Assembly (NCBI GenBank): GCA_028752905.1
Contig: JAQNBH010000006.1
Coordinates: 30,752,908-30,816,907 of the forward strand
From: Cladorhizidae sp. MBARI D1340-BT2
Taxonomy: Eukaryota; Porifera; Demospongiae; Poecilosclerida; Cladorhizidae
Reading direction: 5' to 3'
DNA: 64,000 nucleotides
Part shown: positions 24,120 to 36,085 of the stretch, piece after piece
How positions within the stretch are numbered: the stretch's first letter is position 1
How the letters are laid out: the number at the start of each line of letters is the position of its first letter
Notes under the pieces: generated by a model
The model's database searches: none
What the model was told of the DNA's origin: nothing
The model's input: only the letters and a program-made list of their open reading frames with translations
Translations under genes and position numbers: made by a program

Positions 24120-25000
24120 CACCCAATCAAATCATCACAGAAAACTGCAAAGTTGGTATTTGCATTGTAGATGGTGCCGACTATGATCATAAGTTAACTA
24201 AAAATAAAATATAATTTCACGACATTAGCTGAGAAAAATGGGTTATCAATACACAACTTTTCATGACATATTTCTCTGCATGTCTCGATGTAAAAAAATA
24301 ACAGATGTTCTAAACTAGCTAGACATATAGATTATTAGGCTTCTTATGTCAAAGGCACAACATAATTTCTTTATTTGTTCCAAGAGGTTTTGTTAACAAT
24401 GCCTAAAATCCCATAAACACCCAAACAGTTTTCCCAAGTAAGTAACACATACCAGGAATTTCATATGCTTTCTCATCAGAAAAGGATTGAACCTGTAGTA
24501 TTAACAAAAAATCACATTAAAATAAGCAAGAAAAGAGTATTAGCTCACATGTGTGGATGGAAGACCTTCTTCTGATAGGTTAAATTTTGGAACAGCACTT
24601 GTAGGAAATCCTGGATAAAAAATATGTTTAATCAGAGAATGCATTCATACTGCATAGTGGTAGCTGCTATGCTAATACAATCAATGTTTAGTGCCATACT
24701 AGAGTGGTGTACTTTTAAAACCAACTTTTCACATTTGCTGTGATAATTGAAAACCATCTTTTTTTAGAGCACATGTTAAAATTGTAATAGTCACCCTACT
24801 TTCTTGACTTACATCTTTGAACTAAGCTGATGAAAATATGATATGAATAGACACATTATTTCATATTGCATTTCAATTGATATTATTATATTTCATTTTG
24901 AAATTATAGAACTTTAAAAAGTGGATCCCTTTATCTTGATAACACAAGGTTAAAAATAACCCTTGTATTTCTTGATTAATTTGATGTGGGTACTTTCATT
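24120..25000 (-). repeat. exon-containing segmental repeat, copy A
   Basis: About 880 bases, including introns, match 27,320-28,180 in the same orientation with moderate divergence (for example TTAGGCTTCTTATGTCAA and ACATCTTTGAAC in both). Each contains one exon pair of the repeat described below. The copies at 25,050 and 25,690 share only the exon pair and its immediate flanks. Confidence 0.75.
24453..24610 (-). CDS. repeat-encoding exon pair A, unknown protein
   Basis: On the minus strand an ATCCAG acceptor starts a 62-base exon (24,610-24,549) ending at GTGAGC. A 56-base intron follows, then a 40-base exon (24,492-24,453) between CTACAG and GTATGTG. Together they make 102 bases, exactly 34 codons. 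The repeat reads GFPTSAVPKFNLSEEGLPST, then HVQSFSDEKAYEIP. It is proline-, serine- and acid-rich and probably disordered. I recognise no family. Pairs B, C and D lie upstream in transcription order. Confidence 0.5.
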
Positions 25001-25067
25001 GTTTGGGCCAATTTTTGTAAAACTATCCACATAAATATAATCCAGTATTCCAAACTAATTTACACAT

Positions 25068-25239
25068 ACCAGGATTATCTCTGGCTTGTTTATCAGAGAA
25101 GGATAGAGTCTGTAAAATAAAACATTCATTAAATCTAGCAAACACAACCATATAGGATTGGCTCAGCTGTGTGGATCTTTTAATTGGATGACCTGATGTC
25201 TCAATTTTTGTACCAGCACTTGTAGGCAATCCAGGGTCT
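25068..25239 (-). CDS. repeat-encoding exon pair B, unknown protein
   Basis: Same plan as pair A. The first exon encodes GLPTSAGTKIETSGHPIK; the second 40-base exon encodes LSFSDKQARDNPG before GTATGTG. The donor of the first exon is changed (CTGAGC where A has GTGAGC). The 57-base intron is free of stops and keeps frame, so unspliced reading through gives one open frame. The acceptor TTTAG lies 6 bases further out than in A, an in-frame shift. Confidence 0.45.
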
Positions 25240-25707
25240 AAAGTTCAGTAATCAAAATATAAATCAAGAATGCATTCATACTATATATGTAGGGATAATA
25301 AATCTGAGCTGTATTATATTAAGTTGCAGTGCATTACTAAGAACAAGTGGACATAACGTCATAATTACATGACCTTAAAAGGAGGTGATAGCATTCCATT
25401 TTTCACCTAGATATATGGAAATACCAACATCTGTCCAGAGCTATTAAACTTTACACCAAATCACTAATACACAATGAACATAATCTGACACCATCTTATA
25501 GTACATATTATTTCTTGGCACTTCATCATCAGATTGTTGAAAAAATTTATACAAGTTCTAAAATACTAGAGCGGTAGAACTGTAGGCAGCATGGATTAGA
25601 ATGAGGGCTAGTGGATCCTTTTGATAAAAAAAAATCGATTTATTTTGCATAATTCTTTTGCATAATTCATATGGTAAAAACAAAATTACGTAGCAGTGTT
25701 CCACAGT

Positions 25708-25894
25708 AACTTACACATACCAGGATATTCATCAGTTTGCTCAACAGAAAAAGGTTGAAGCTGAAGAAGAGAACAATCATTATTATAATAAGCAACCTCA
25801 TACAATAATAGTCACTTGTGCGGGTATCTTGAGTGGAAGACCTCCTCCTCATGTCCTTCCTTTTTGTATAGTGCTTGTAGGCAATCCAGGGCCT
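25708..25894 (-). CDS. repeat-encoding exon pair C, unknown protein
   Basis: The second exon is again 40 bases (acceptor CTTCAG, donor GTATGTG) and encodes LQPFSVEQTDEYPG. The first exon, after ATTTAG, starts GLPTST but soon meets a TGA and has extra bases, so this unit looks damaged. Sequence between C and D (25,900-27,300) has no partner elsewhere in the array. Confidence 0.4.
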
Positions 25895-25899
25895 AAATT

Positions 25900-27300
25900 G
25901 TATATAATCACAGTTTACAACAGAATGTACTTGTCAAAGCAGAACAGCTGCAAATTTAGTTTGCAAAATATTTGGCATATTTTATTTGAGTTCGATGTGC
26001 TTTTGTTTTTACTGAATGGATGACTGAGGCTGTGATAAATTTTCTTTGTGTTCGGAAGGTGTCTACATACATGGAGAAGTTGTGGGACTGATCCATATAG
26101 CTAACTGTAATCTATGCCCCAAAAAGACAAAATCTCCACATGTTGCTCTTCCTCATACTAAAAGCAAATGCTGGTTGAGTTTCTCATCATTGGAGTAGAA
26201 ATGACCATCATCTTCACTATCCATTGTTAGAGAGTGAGCTTAGTTTAGAATTTCATGTTTAAAGTTCCGGAGGAGTTCATAATTCCATGTATTGAACCAA
26301 TTGAATATGTATGGAACTCACCCAGATGCATCTTATAATGATGTGGAGGAAGATTAGTTTGACTCATTCACGAGCTGGAGGCATTAATGCTTCTGCAAGT
26401 ATGTCAGACACCTCCTACATGCAAGGGCAGTTTCTGACAGCTCTAATAAATTTTAATTCTATAGTTGAAACTCAAATAAAGCATATCAAACTCTAATAGA
26501 GCACAAACAATTATTGCAGTCGATGCATTGCAACCGAGCAAGAATAGAATATGAGTCAAGCAATTCAAGCATAGAATGGTGCTGGTTGCAAGCATGCAAC
26601 ATGTAGCTGCCAATTGAGCTCAGTTTAGCTAAATAGCACACATAAACAAGTCAATTATAGTGTTGATCTTCTTTACCAATTTCAGTTCGTTACCAATTTC
26701 AGTTTGTTATAGATGGACTTAAATATATTTTAAAAATGAATCCAGGTTTTAATTCGTTAATTTTTATTAATCTGCTAGGAACTACCATAGTGAATTCATG
26801 GTAAGCTGGAATTCTATTTGGAGCAAACAATAGAAGAAACCACCTTTAGGATGATAAAAAACTGCCTAAATAAGTTGCAGCTAAGACATGAGTTTTTTTC
26901 AACCTATTTTGAAATGTGCCAATATAGAGAGTACTATTGCAATACCTGGCTGTACATACACACATGCACTTATGCCACTGCAGTGCTACTCAGTAATATC
27001 TACCCTAAAGGACATAAAGGGAGTTGAACTAGCTACTCACCTTGAATATCTGATGGATGGGCGCTTGCATTATGTAATTTGCACGGTTATTTTAAATAGA
27101 CACCCTGTGTTACCACTGTAATGAAGTTAGAGGTTAGTTAGCTCTAGGTGAGAATGGCATGGTTTTAACAAAAGTCTAGCCAGTGCCTCTGCTTTAACTG
27201 CTTCCAGGTTGTCAACTTTAGCTTCATCCAAGTCTAGCAATGCATTTTTATTGTTATACTACCTTCTATCTTTGCTATCTTTGCTATCCTATTATGCACT
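25900..27300. other. no gene recognised
   Basis: AT-rich sequence with only short scattered frames. No terminal repeats or known protein motifs were seen. It may be intron of the repeat-exon gene. Confidence 0.4.
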
Positions 27301-27668
27301 CGGCAGTTTCTTCAAGTAACAAGTCAAATCATAGATCAGAGAAAACTGTATAATGGGCACTTGCTATGTGGAAGGTGCTGACTTTAAGGCAGACTGAAGT
27401 GAAAACTTTAATGTATGTGACATAAGCCACTAAAAATGGGACATGAACAGACACAACATTTAAAATTATCGGCATGTGTTCATCACACTAATATAAAAAA
27501 TCATAGGTTTTCTAATTAAGCTAAACCTTTGGAGTGTTAGGCTTCTTATGTCAAGGATGTTACATAATTTCTTTATTTATTCTGAGAGGATCTTGTTAAC
27601 AGTACCTAAAATCCCACAAACAGCTCAAACAAACAGTAATGCACTATTGCAAAGTAAGTAACACATAC

Positions 27669-27833
27669 CAGGAAGTTCATAGGCTTGCTCACCAGAAAAA
27701 GATTGAGCCTGTAGGAATAACCAAAAATCACATTAAATTAAGCAAACAAACACAACAATAGAGTGTTGGTTCACATGTGTGGCTGGAAGACCTCCTGATA
27801 GGCCAACTTTTGGAACAGCACTTGTAGGCAATC
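27669..27833 (-). CDS. repeat-encoding exon pair D, unknown protein
   Basis: A 59-base exon (27,833-27,775, ATCCAG acceptor, GTGAAC donor) and a 40-base exon (27,708-27,669, CTACAG acceptor, GTATGTG donor) total 99 bases, 33 codons. It encodes GLPTSAVPKVGLSGGLPATH and AQSFSGEQAYELPG. The deletion relative to A is a whole codon, so frame is kept, which suggests selection on the frame when the copies diverged. Confidence 0.5.
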
Positions 27834-28295
27834 CTGGATAAAAAAAATGTGTGATCATAGAATGCATTCATACTATGTAATACTATACAATCAATGTTTG
27901 GTGCCATACTGGAGTGGTGTAGTTTTAATACCCACTTTCCCCCAATGGGTGTTAAAAGAGTGCTGTGTGCATTTAAAACAGATTTAAAACAACAGCAAAG
28001 TATATCTTAAAATTGTAAGAGTCACTCTACTTTCTTGACTTACATCTTTGAACATGAGCTGAGAAAAATTGGATATGAATAGACACGATATTTCATGTTT
28101 CACTTCCTTTGGTACATATTTCATTTTGACCTAAAAAGTAGATCTTTATCTTGGATAACCCGATGAAAAATATAACCTCTACCGCGGCACCTGAGATGAT
28201 GTAACGACCTATAGATGGTCTATCCTGCATTCTTTGCAATTGGTTTTATTCAGCAAAGTATATTCAACTATAAAACCATTTGAAGATCAGTTATC

Positions 28296-28520
28296 ATGAA
28301 ATATGCAATTCTTGTGACAGGCTCAATGTTGATATCCTTTACGATCCAGTTATACCATCATTGGGACATTGGAAAACGTTTTGGCTATTTAGAGGACGTG
28401 CAGGAGGAGCTGCCTGTGCTACTAGGTCACTTGGAAAAGGTTGCAAATGTCATGCAATGGAGCAGCAAGATACTCGTTAGGAAACTGTGGACAGTTACAG
28501 AGAGTTGCAGCTATAAATAG
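28296..28520 (+). CDS. small hypothetical ORF with hydrophobic N-terminus
   Basis: 74 codons starting MKYAILVTGSMLISFTIQLY, which looks like a signal peptide or single membrane segment, then a mostly charged and hydrophobic part with LLGHLEKVANVMQW. No family recognised. Other frames of similar length overlap it, so it may be chance. Confidence 0.2.
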   Translation: MKYAILVTGSMLISFTIQLYHHWDIGKRFGYLEDVQEELPVLLGHLEKVANVMQWSSKILVRKLWTVTESCSYK

Positions 28521-28681
28521 GCCTGGTTATGCTATTACAATTCTTGCCTCAATGTTCTGGGAAACATGTTACACTTATCATGAAGCTTGTTCACATGCTC
28601 ATAATTGGTGCATATTTCAAGGACTTTGAGAACAGTGCTTCATAGCAAGATACCATAACTTAACTTAACAACATTAGGTAA

Positions 28682-28943
28682 CTAAACATGAGAGGCTTAT
28701 AACAACCACAGTTTAGGTAACTAAAATATTTTTTATAGACCAAAGTGGTAGAAGTTAGGCCCCTAAATGCTACTTAAAATAGAATGTTCAGCATTTGACA
28801 GTCAAGTACATGCACATGTGTGGGAGGTGTCTCTTCAATGGGATTGTTATTCCAAGCTCTAGTATGGTGGCTGCTTTGTACCAGTAGCATTAGAACAACA
28901 TTAGTTATCCCTGCAGCATTAGGGGGTGGAGTATGTGTACAGG
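28682..28943 (+). repeat. dispersed repeat R1, copy 2
   Basis: Diverged direct copy of 18,870-19,122, ending in the same GCAGCATTAGGGGGTGGAGT block. The two copies are almost 10 kb apart and separated by the trinucleotide arrays and the Penelope and gypsy pieces. Confidence 0.8.
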
Positions 28944-30400
28944 TGCGTTTTAATACTCTAGCAACTTACAAGAACTGATCTAAAATGGTCTTAAGGCTTT
29001 TAAAATCATAACTTAATCAGTTTTGCAAGCAAGAATAAAGGATGTGAATGGAAAGACCCAAACTTACCTAAAGGAAAGGTGGCTAGGGATAACATTTCTA
29101 TATATTTTCTAATAGCAACTGCAGATAATATTTACTTCAGTCCATCTACCTGCAATTTCTATTTGAATGGTGGTTGCAATTGAAAGGGAGGTTATTATTA
29201 ACAAGTCTGGTTTGACAAGAAAAATGCTGTTATCAATCGCTGATCGCAACCACTGTCCTCGAAGGAATCTTTATGGGCATTCTGCTGTTTTAGCAAGCTG
29301 TTTTTCCTACAATAGGCTACATGTGCCTACCAGTAAACTCTCTCAATAGTTTAGACTTTTAAAAATGAGTTAGTGTCCTTTGATACATTGTTTACAGTCT
29401 TCTGCTGATTTGGGCCATGATAGAGCAAGATCTTTGCATGGCAACTGGGATGTAAAATTTGTGAAGGTTTTAACACCAGAAAGGATAGCATTAACTATCA
29501 ATAGTTCATCCTGGATCCCATCCCACGGACAATGATGGATGTCACAGGGAGAGTGAATTTGAGCTTGATGGCAGCTAAGTGAGCATTTTGATCTCTGTGG
29601 GTAATATGATTTAATCAATTTCTGGCTTACATAAGTATGTTGATAAGGGATCACTAGTTACGGAGAAGAAAATGCTGACTTGCTTCCATTGAGATTAGTA
29701 TGCTACACTTGTTAGTTGACATTTTTGTCCTTGGATGGGATCCTGTAAACTCTACTAAAGGTAATGCTACCCTTACTGCTGTCAGAACAGCTAGCTACTA
29801 CTAATGCCCAACTTTTCCAGGAGAAACTTGTAGAGGGTAACTCTTTGCCTCGTGATATTTGCTAGCACCTTCAATGCATAACCATCCTAGATGCTGATAC
29901 AGAAATCCAACCAGGAGTGCATTTTCTTCTAAAGAGAGAAGATATTCTGAGGGATTTCAGGCTAGCATAGGTGAATATACAGCTTTCATTGGCTTGCAGA
30001 GACAGCAGCAAAGGTAAGGAAGGGACAGTTTATGATGGCAATATTTTGCTTGTCAATCAGTTTAATTCATTTCTATATTTTTATCGCTTCCTCCACCCAC
30101 TCCCACAAACTAGAACAAGAAATAAAGTTTAATGTAATAATGCTGTAACCTTCTTCACATGTCCAGGTAAAAATCTGGTTTTTAGCACGTTTTATGACGA
30201 ATGTCCCAATTTGAAGATATCAGCTTAAAAAGGTGAATCAGTTAATGAAATATGGTATTACATTCAAAATTGAGAGCTTCTTTCTCCATCACAACACATC
30301 ACAGACGGTGTTACACGATACATAGACAGGGTTCCATGTACATCCTTACAAAATATTACCCAATGATTTGACTATGTTTTTTTTTGGCATTATAATCAAC
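28944..30400. other. no gene recognised; possible small Penelope scrap
   Basis: Mostly unassigned. At about 29,733-29,790 a short stretch (TTGGATGGGATCCTGTAAAC) resembles 22,232-22,262 of the Penelope element and would encode VYRIPSK on the minus strand. The rest shows no motif. Confidence 0.3.
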
Positions 30401-31126
30401 TTTAAGGGGGGGACATCTGCATTAAAAAAAAATTTTTTTAACCTGTGGTTACAACTTTAGAGCTCAGTAGATTCTGCAAACTTCATGGTATGGACTTGAT
30501 ATATAGCTCAAAAGATAGATCTCTCTGTGTACTCTCTTTTGATACTAAAATATGTTTCATAGGTATAACTATAGGCAAGTTACTAGACCCTAAAGCGGAG
30601 GGCCCTAAAAAACCTGCACCCGAAAACCGCCAGCCAAAACCACAGAGTTGCGAAGTGCCAAAAAATTAAAAATGGTACGAGTGGCAGCTCCAGAGCATAC
30701 AAGGACCATTTTGAGTAGGCGTTAAAAATTGATTACCTGGTCAAGCGCGCGGTTGGAAAATTGAAAGCGTTGATGTGTAATTTTGAACGCCTAATGAAAA
30801 AGGTCATTGCATGCTCTAGGCCCTAGGGCTTCCTCTAGCCACTCGTACCAATTTAATTGTTTTTGCACTTAGCAATCTGGAGTTATTCTGGATGGGGACT
30901 TTGGGATGCAGGTTTTTGAGATCCCTCCACTTTAGGGTCTAGTAAATTGCCTATAATTATACCTATGAAACATATTTTACTATCAAAAGAGAGCACACAG
31001 AGAGACCTATCTTTTAAGCTATATATCAAGTCCATACCATGAAGTTTGCAGAATCTACTGAGCTCTAAAGTTGTAACCACAGGTTAAAAAAATAAAAATT
31101 AAAGTTTGAAGATGTCACCCCTTAAA
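30401..31126. mobile_element. foldback element F1, about 726 bp
   Basis: Nearly the whole element is a palindrome: 30,401-30,735 pairs with 30,770-31,126. The termini are TTTAAGGGGGGGACATCTGC and its inverted relative GATGTCACCCCTTAAA. Typical internal landmarks are CTTCATGGTATGGACTTGAT and its inverse. There is no coding capacity worth the name; a 65-74 residue frame in each arm is the same sequence read from either side. Confidence 0.85.
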
Positions 31127-31278
31127 CTTTTTAGTACTTTTTTCTCTCCAGGACCACAGGTTGGCAGGCACACACATATTAGGGAGCATAGGGTTCTAAG
31201 GGTTAACCTGTGATGGAATCATTCTTACAAAATATAAATATAATTGATCAGTTAGCAAATAGTCAACTGTGAGTTTGT

Positions 31279-32027
31279 TAGGGGTGACAGATGCATTTTT
31301 AAATTATAAAAAACAAACTTGTGGTAACCACTTTATAGCGCCATAGATTCTGTAAACTTCATGGTATGGACTTGATATATAGCTCAAAAGATTGGTCTCT
31401 CCGTATGCTCGCTTTGATACTAAAATATTTTTCATATGATAGCAATAGGCAAGTTACTGGAACTAAAGTGGAGGGAGCCTCAAAACCTGTATGCCTGATT
31501 TTGCCACATAAATATCTCCAGATTGCCAAGTGCTAGATAGTTGAAATTATCACCAGTGGCTAGAGAAAGCCCTACTCTATTTTTGATTAGGTGCTAAAAT
31601 GTAAGTACTGGTCAAGCAAGCGCACAGGTGGAAAATGAATTTTATGGAATTTTACCAAAATTTATTTTACAACCGAGCATTTGACCACGTACTTATGTTT
31701 TAGCGCCTAATCAAAACACTCATTGCATAGAGTAGGGCTTCTTCTAGTCACTGTTGTTAATCTCAACTCTCTAGCACTTGGAAATCTGGAGATATTTATG
31801 CGGCAAAATCAGGTATTCAGGTTTTGAAGATCCCTCCACTTTAGTTCCAGTAACTTGGCTATAGTTATACGCATGAAAAATATAGTATCGAAATAAAGCA
31901 CACAGAGAGCGCTATCTTTTGAGCTATATATCAAGTACATACCATGAAGTTTACAGAATCTATGGAGCTATAAAGTGGTACCACACTTGTTTTGTTTTTT
32001 TATTAAAAAATTCACCTGTCTCCCCCA
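31279..32027. mobile_element. foldback element F2, about 750 bp
   Basis: Second member of the F1 family, 150 bases away. Ends are GGGGTGACAGATGCATTTTT and an inverted CACCTGTCTCCCCC. Both arms carry the same TTCATGGTATGGACTTGATA landmark and the motif GCACTTGG(A/C)AATCTGGAG. The family differs from F1 at many positions, so the two insertions are not one recent tandem duplication. Confidence 0.85.
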
Positions 32028-32620
32028 AAATTAGTCATTTACTATACTAGCAAGACCTCCACTCAGAACCAGTTGGGCAAGGGGGTTGCTCTCAAATGAA
32101 GTTAGTAGAAGCCTTCAACAGTGAGATGCAGTAGACAACTAGCTCCACAGATGTGTCATGAGAAACAGGGATGCTATATGAGGTTGGGTAGAATCAATTC
32201 ATGGAGAGGAGAGCAAACAGTAAACTACTCACAATCACTAGCATTGTGTACATATGCACAATCATGCACTTTGCTACAGATCACCAGTTACATCACCTCC
32301 CTAACCACAGGCTGCTGCAACAAGCATCCAGGTGTAAAGGTCAGCCAACTGGTATAAGTAAGCAGTGTATAGACCTACTATGCTTGTTAGTAACTGTCCA
32401 TCACTGGGGTCTACTTTTAAGTACTATTCAAGGCTGCATTTATGATTGAGTTGAGAGGGGAAGGAGGGGGCATATATTTAACAACACTATACAATAATAG
32501 AATACCGGTATCTCAAGAACTCAAGAGGGGTGGAGGATCAGCAGTTTACCTTTGCATATGCATGCCTGAATGTGCTACAACCTGTTCCTATGATAATTAA
32601 TGAACCAGAGACCAGACAAA

Positions 32621-32697
32621 GGGCTCTTAGCTCAACTGGTTAAGGACACCACATTCCAGCTATAATATCTGATGATTCTAGGGGGTTAAAAAAGTTT
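32621..32697 (+). other. tRNA-like sequence, possible SINE head
   Basis: GGGCTCTTAGCTCAACTGGT followed by TAAGGACACC fits a polymerase III A box and tRNA D-arm. A poor B-box-like stretch (GATGATTCTAGG) follows about 40 bases on. No clean clover-leaf can be drawn, so it is not a working tRNA gene. Confidence 0.3.
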
Positions 32698-33159
32698 TGA
32701 CCCAAAAATCAACCTCATACTTGATTGCATTCTGGAGTTATTGCAGTCCTGTCAAAAACAGGTGTAAAGTCTCCCACTACTTTAAGGACCATTTTACGTT
32801 TAGTGTTTGTCTAGTCTTGTGGAGTGCTTGTAGACGTACTTGGTTGTTGCAAATTACCACTTATTATCACCTATCAAGTTATGGTCAATATAACTAGTTC
32901 TTTTCTTGCATACCAAATGCAAGAAACCTTCACCTTACCAGCTGTAGAAAGCGTGGACTATGCAACAATAAAATGTTATGCTCTATGATAGTCATATCTG
33001 GAGGTGTCACATAATGATATTGGGATAAAACTGCTATATCTTCGACAAAAAAGTCAGTAAAATTGCGACCATAATTTTTTTTCTTTTTCTAGGCAAATAC
33101 CCTAGCCCCCAGTATAATGGACGACCAGCATTAGAACTTTCAGATGAAAATTAACCCAC

Positions 33160-33690
33160 TGATCCTCTACATGTATAAGGCATGGTTCCATTATATTAAT
33201 AAGGTGTGGTGTGGTCACTAGAGGGTGTTGCGCCACTCCTTTACATGTTTAAAGGCTTGGCTGCATAATGTGAGGCCTATTGCTCTTCCATAAGGCAAGG
33301 TTGCGTGAGGTAAGACGTCTTGCCCTTCTGAAGGTCATGGTGGCATGTCATGCCTGCATAAGGCATGAGTCCCAGCCCTTTCATTAATAGTTTACAAGTA
33401 TGGGGTGTGGCCTCCTACCTTTCTTTAGATGCTGCCCCTCCTTACTGTATATGACATATGTTTGCATGGAGTGTGGACAACTTCCCTTCAATGCATGTAT
33501 AATGCATGGGGTGAGCTGCCTGCCATAACCATACATGTAGCTATAAAGCATGGTTGCATGTGGTATCGACTACTCACCTTCCTTCTCATATATAATGCAT
33601 GGCTGCATGTGCTGTGGTCTCATGCCCATCCTTCACATGTGTAAGGCATGGGTGCATGGGGTGTGGCCTCCTGCCCTACCTTTACAGAGT
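33160..33690 (+). repeat. degenerate minisatellite, about 50-60 bp units
   Basis: Repeated cores of the form TAAGGCATGGTTGCATG, GGGTGTGGCCTCCTGCCC and TTCCTTTACATGT recur about nine times with heavy divergence and length change. No protein-coding reading is consistent across units. Confidence 0.75.
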
Positions 33691-33789
33691 AGGGTTTGCT
33701 CTAGTCCCAGATAAATACTTCAACGGGCTATCACTTTCCATCAGGGTCAACAATTAGGTCCAGTTTAAGTAGATGTACTCCCACTTTGG

Positions 33790-33990
33790 TTGCATGTAAC
33801 TTTGGCAGAGCTATAACTATGCAATATTTTTTATATTAAAATAGAATACACTGAAAGATTAACCATTTGAGCTCTCTATTATATAGTCCATACAATGAAG
33901 TGTACATGATCTATGCAGCTCCAAAACTCACACCCACAAGTTGCTTCTAATATATTATTATTTAGAAACCTCCTCACATGAGAATAAGTT
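33790..33990. mobile_element. decayed fragment of the F1/F2 foldback family
   Basis: Contains TTTGAGCTCTCTATTATATAG and CCATACAATGAAGTGTACAT in the order seen in one arm of F1 and F2, but with many changes and no opposite arm. Confidence 0.5.
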
Positions 33991-33999
33991 CATTTTAAA

Positions 34000-35435
34000 A
34001 ATTAATAAAAATGGGATTCAATCTGTAGTGTTTGTGGAGCTCTATTAATCATAGTTGTTATAACTATTCAAGACTAAGTGATGTACTGTAAAAGGAGTTT
34101 CATGTGTGTGGGAATCCACTTCACATTCCAACCTGCAGTTCCAAAAACTACATAAAAAAATTCAATCAGAAAACATACAGCACTGGCTGCATTTTCATAT
34201 ATAAACCAGGACCATTGCTTGAATGTGAGCATAGATATGGTACATACACATAAAAGCATCATATTCAGACTGTTCTTCACCATACTATAATTATAGTATA
34301 TATTGTACTATTCTTCTTTGAACAGAAATGGCAATGTTATGTTCCCAGGGGAAAAAACCTGATGCTGGGTCCTGATGCTCTCTGCTAGAGAGAAACTGGA
34401 ACAATTCTCTATAACATCAGGCACACAGGGAGAGGGGGATGATGTTATGGGTATTTTACTTCAAATTCTTCAAATTCTTGTATGAACATGAATTGGGCAA
34501 GTTTTCCCTCACAGATTTCCTGTGCGCCTTAACACCCCCTCAATTCCACTGGTTGAGCCACTGGAGGATGGATCGGAGTATCTGTAGGTGCGGTTAAGCA
34601 ACTAGAGGATGGGGTGGGGGGGAGGAACAATCTAGGATGTGGTACATCATGAGGGTGTGGTTTATATAATGCCCAATAGAGAGGGAGGGAGTGGCTGGTG
34701 GTGAAGGTGTTGTTTGCAAATTTGAATAATGACACGTTGCAAAACAGATAGTTGCTTCGCATTGAGTGTTTATGCTCTATAAACAGCCACATACAGCCTA
34801 TAAATCCATTTACAATAACTTATACCCCATTACTAAGGACACCTGTTAATATTTTAGGGATAATCACTGAATATTGCAAAGTGGTCTTTCTAGGAGATTA
34901 TTTTAATAGTCAACTTCTGCAAATATTTCACACTTCAAACCCTTTCCCCCTCCCCCCAACTCCCGTGCTAAGTACATATTTTTATAAGTGGACACTACAA
35001 AATCACACAGGCTAATCTTCTCTTCAGCTTTCTTCTCCACCACCTAGAAAAAATGCCTTACGTTGAACAGCTTCCTGTCAATCTTGCTTGCATCCCTTAC
35101 ACAACATGACTCTCTCCCGACACAATATTTGAGAAGACCATTGGTTGAATGGACCGACTTGCAGGCTGCCTAAATGAATGGCTGCTAATCCTTGGAGCAT
35201 AAAACATGTGAATTATCTGCATTTGGAAGAATAGGTAAAAGAGGGACCCTGAAAGATCAAGTTGTCCCTAGAGTATTGCTAGGCCAATTAACAAATGTTG
35301 AAGATGCCAATTGATGTTATCACTATGTAATACTTCATATCAAAAAGTGTTTTCAATAATAAAAGTCCACTAGCACAATAAACACTTCATGCCCTATTGT
35401 ATGTGGACTATAAATAACTTTTGTGATGAACCATC
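34000..35435. other. no gene recognised
   Basis: Only short frames; no repeat, terminal structure or protein motif was recognised. Confidence 0.4.
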
Positions 35436-35439
35436 ATCC

Positions 35440-35785
35440 CTCTCTCAGTACTGCATGTATGTTCTTCACATGAGGAATAAGTAGCGTACATATATTTGTC
35501 CTGCATGTGTGTTCATTATAAGGAGCGAACAATATGCTTTGTATACATGAACTGCATGTATGTTCATTGCATGCAGCAAAGTGGCCTGCTTACTTATACT
35601 GCATGTATGTTCTATCACATGGATCAATGAGATGCCTCCGTATAATTGTGCTGAATGTATGTTCGTTAACTGGAGAATGAGTGGCTTCTGTATGCATGAA
35701 CTGCTTGTATGTTAATTAACTGGAGCAATGATGGGCCTTCGTATAATAATACTGCAGGTATGTTCTTTATTTAGAGCAATGATTG
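35440..35785 (+). repeat. degenerate minisatellite, about 60-bp units
   Basis: Units share ACTGCATGTATGTTCATT, then a variable GGAGCAATGA and a G/C-richer TGGCTTCGTATA. About six copies, quite diverged. It is directly followed by a different, more regular minisatellite. Confidence 0.75.
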
Positions 35786-35789
35786 TGTT

Positions 35790-36085
35790 CCCAGGTGGTT
35801 ACACTAGTCATGTAGTACCAGGTGGCTTGGATACACTGGTCATGTACTACCAGGTGGCTTTGATACACTAGTGATGTAGTACCAGGTGGCTTGGATACAC
35901 TGGTCATGTAGTACCAGGTGGCTTGAATACACTGGTCAAGTAGTACCAGGTGGCTTGGATACACTGGTCATGTTGTACCAGGTGGCTTGGTTACACTAGT
36001 CACGTAGTACCAGGTGGCTTGGATACACTGGTCATGTAGTACCAGGTGGCTTGGATACACTGGTCATGTAGTACCAGGTGGTCAT
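35790..36085 (+). repeat. 32-bp minisatellite, about 9 copies
   Basis: The unit is CCAGGTGGCTTGGATACACT followed by GGTCATGTAGTA, fairly homogeneous. Its last copy runs into the reverse transcriptase of the Gmr1-type element at about 36,086. The gene sequence at the junction itself contains GGTCATGTAGTG, so the array probably grew from, or joined through, that short match. Confidence 0.95.

Noticed and set aside
23361..24170. Overlapping Tyr/Cys/Leu-rich open frames, possible membrane protein
   Set aside because: They come from a 31-bp minisatellite whose period is not a multiple of three; all three frames look alike.
29370..29654. Gypsy integrase N-terminal zinc region on the minus strand
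   Set aside because: A stretch (IQDELLIVNAILSG) is faintly similar to the lead-in of gypsy integrases, but the zinc ligands and anything downstream are absent.
32621..32697. Functional tRNA gene
   Set aside because: The A box is good but B box and acceptor stem do not pair; kept only as a tRNA-like sequence.
35790..36085. CRISPR-like array
   Set aside because: The 32-bp units are contiguous with no unique spacers, and the setting is a eukaryotic genome. The same holds for 39,650-39,850 and the 39-bp arrays.
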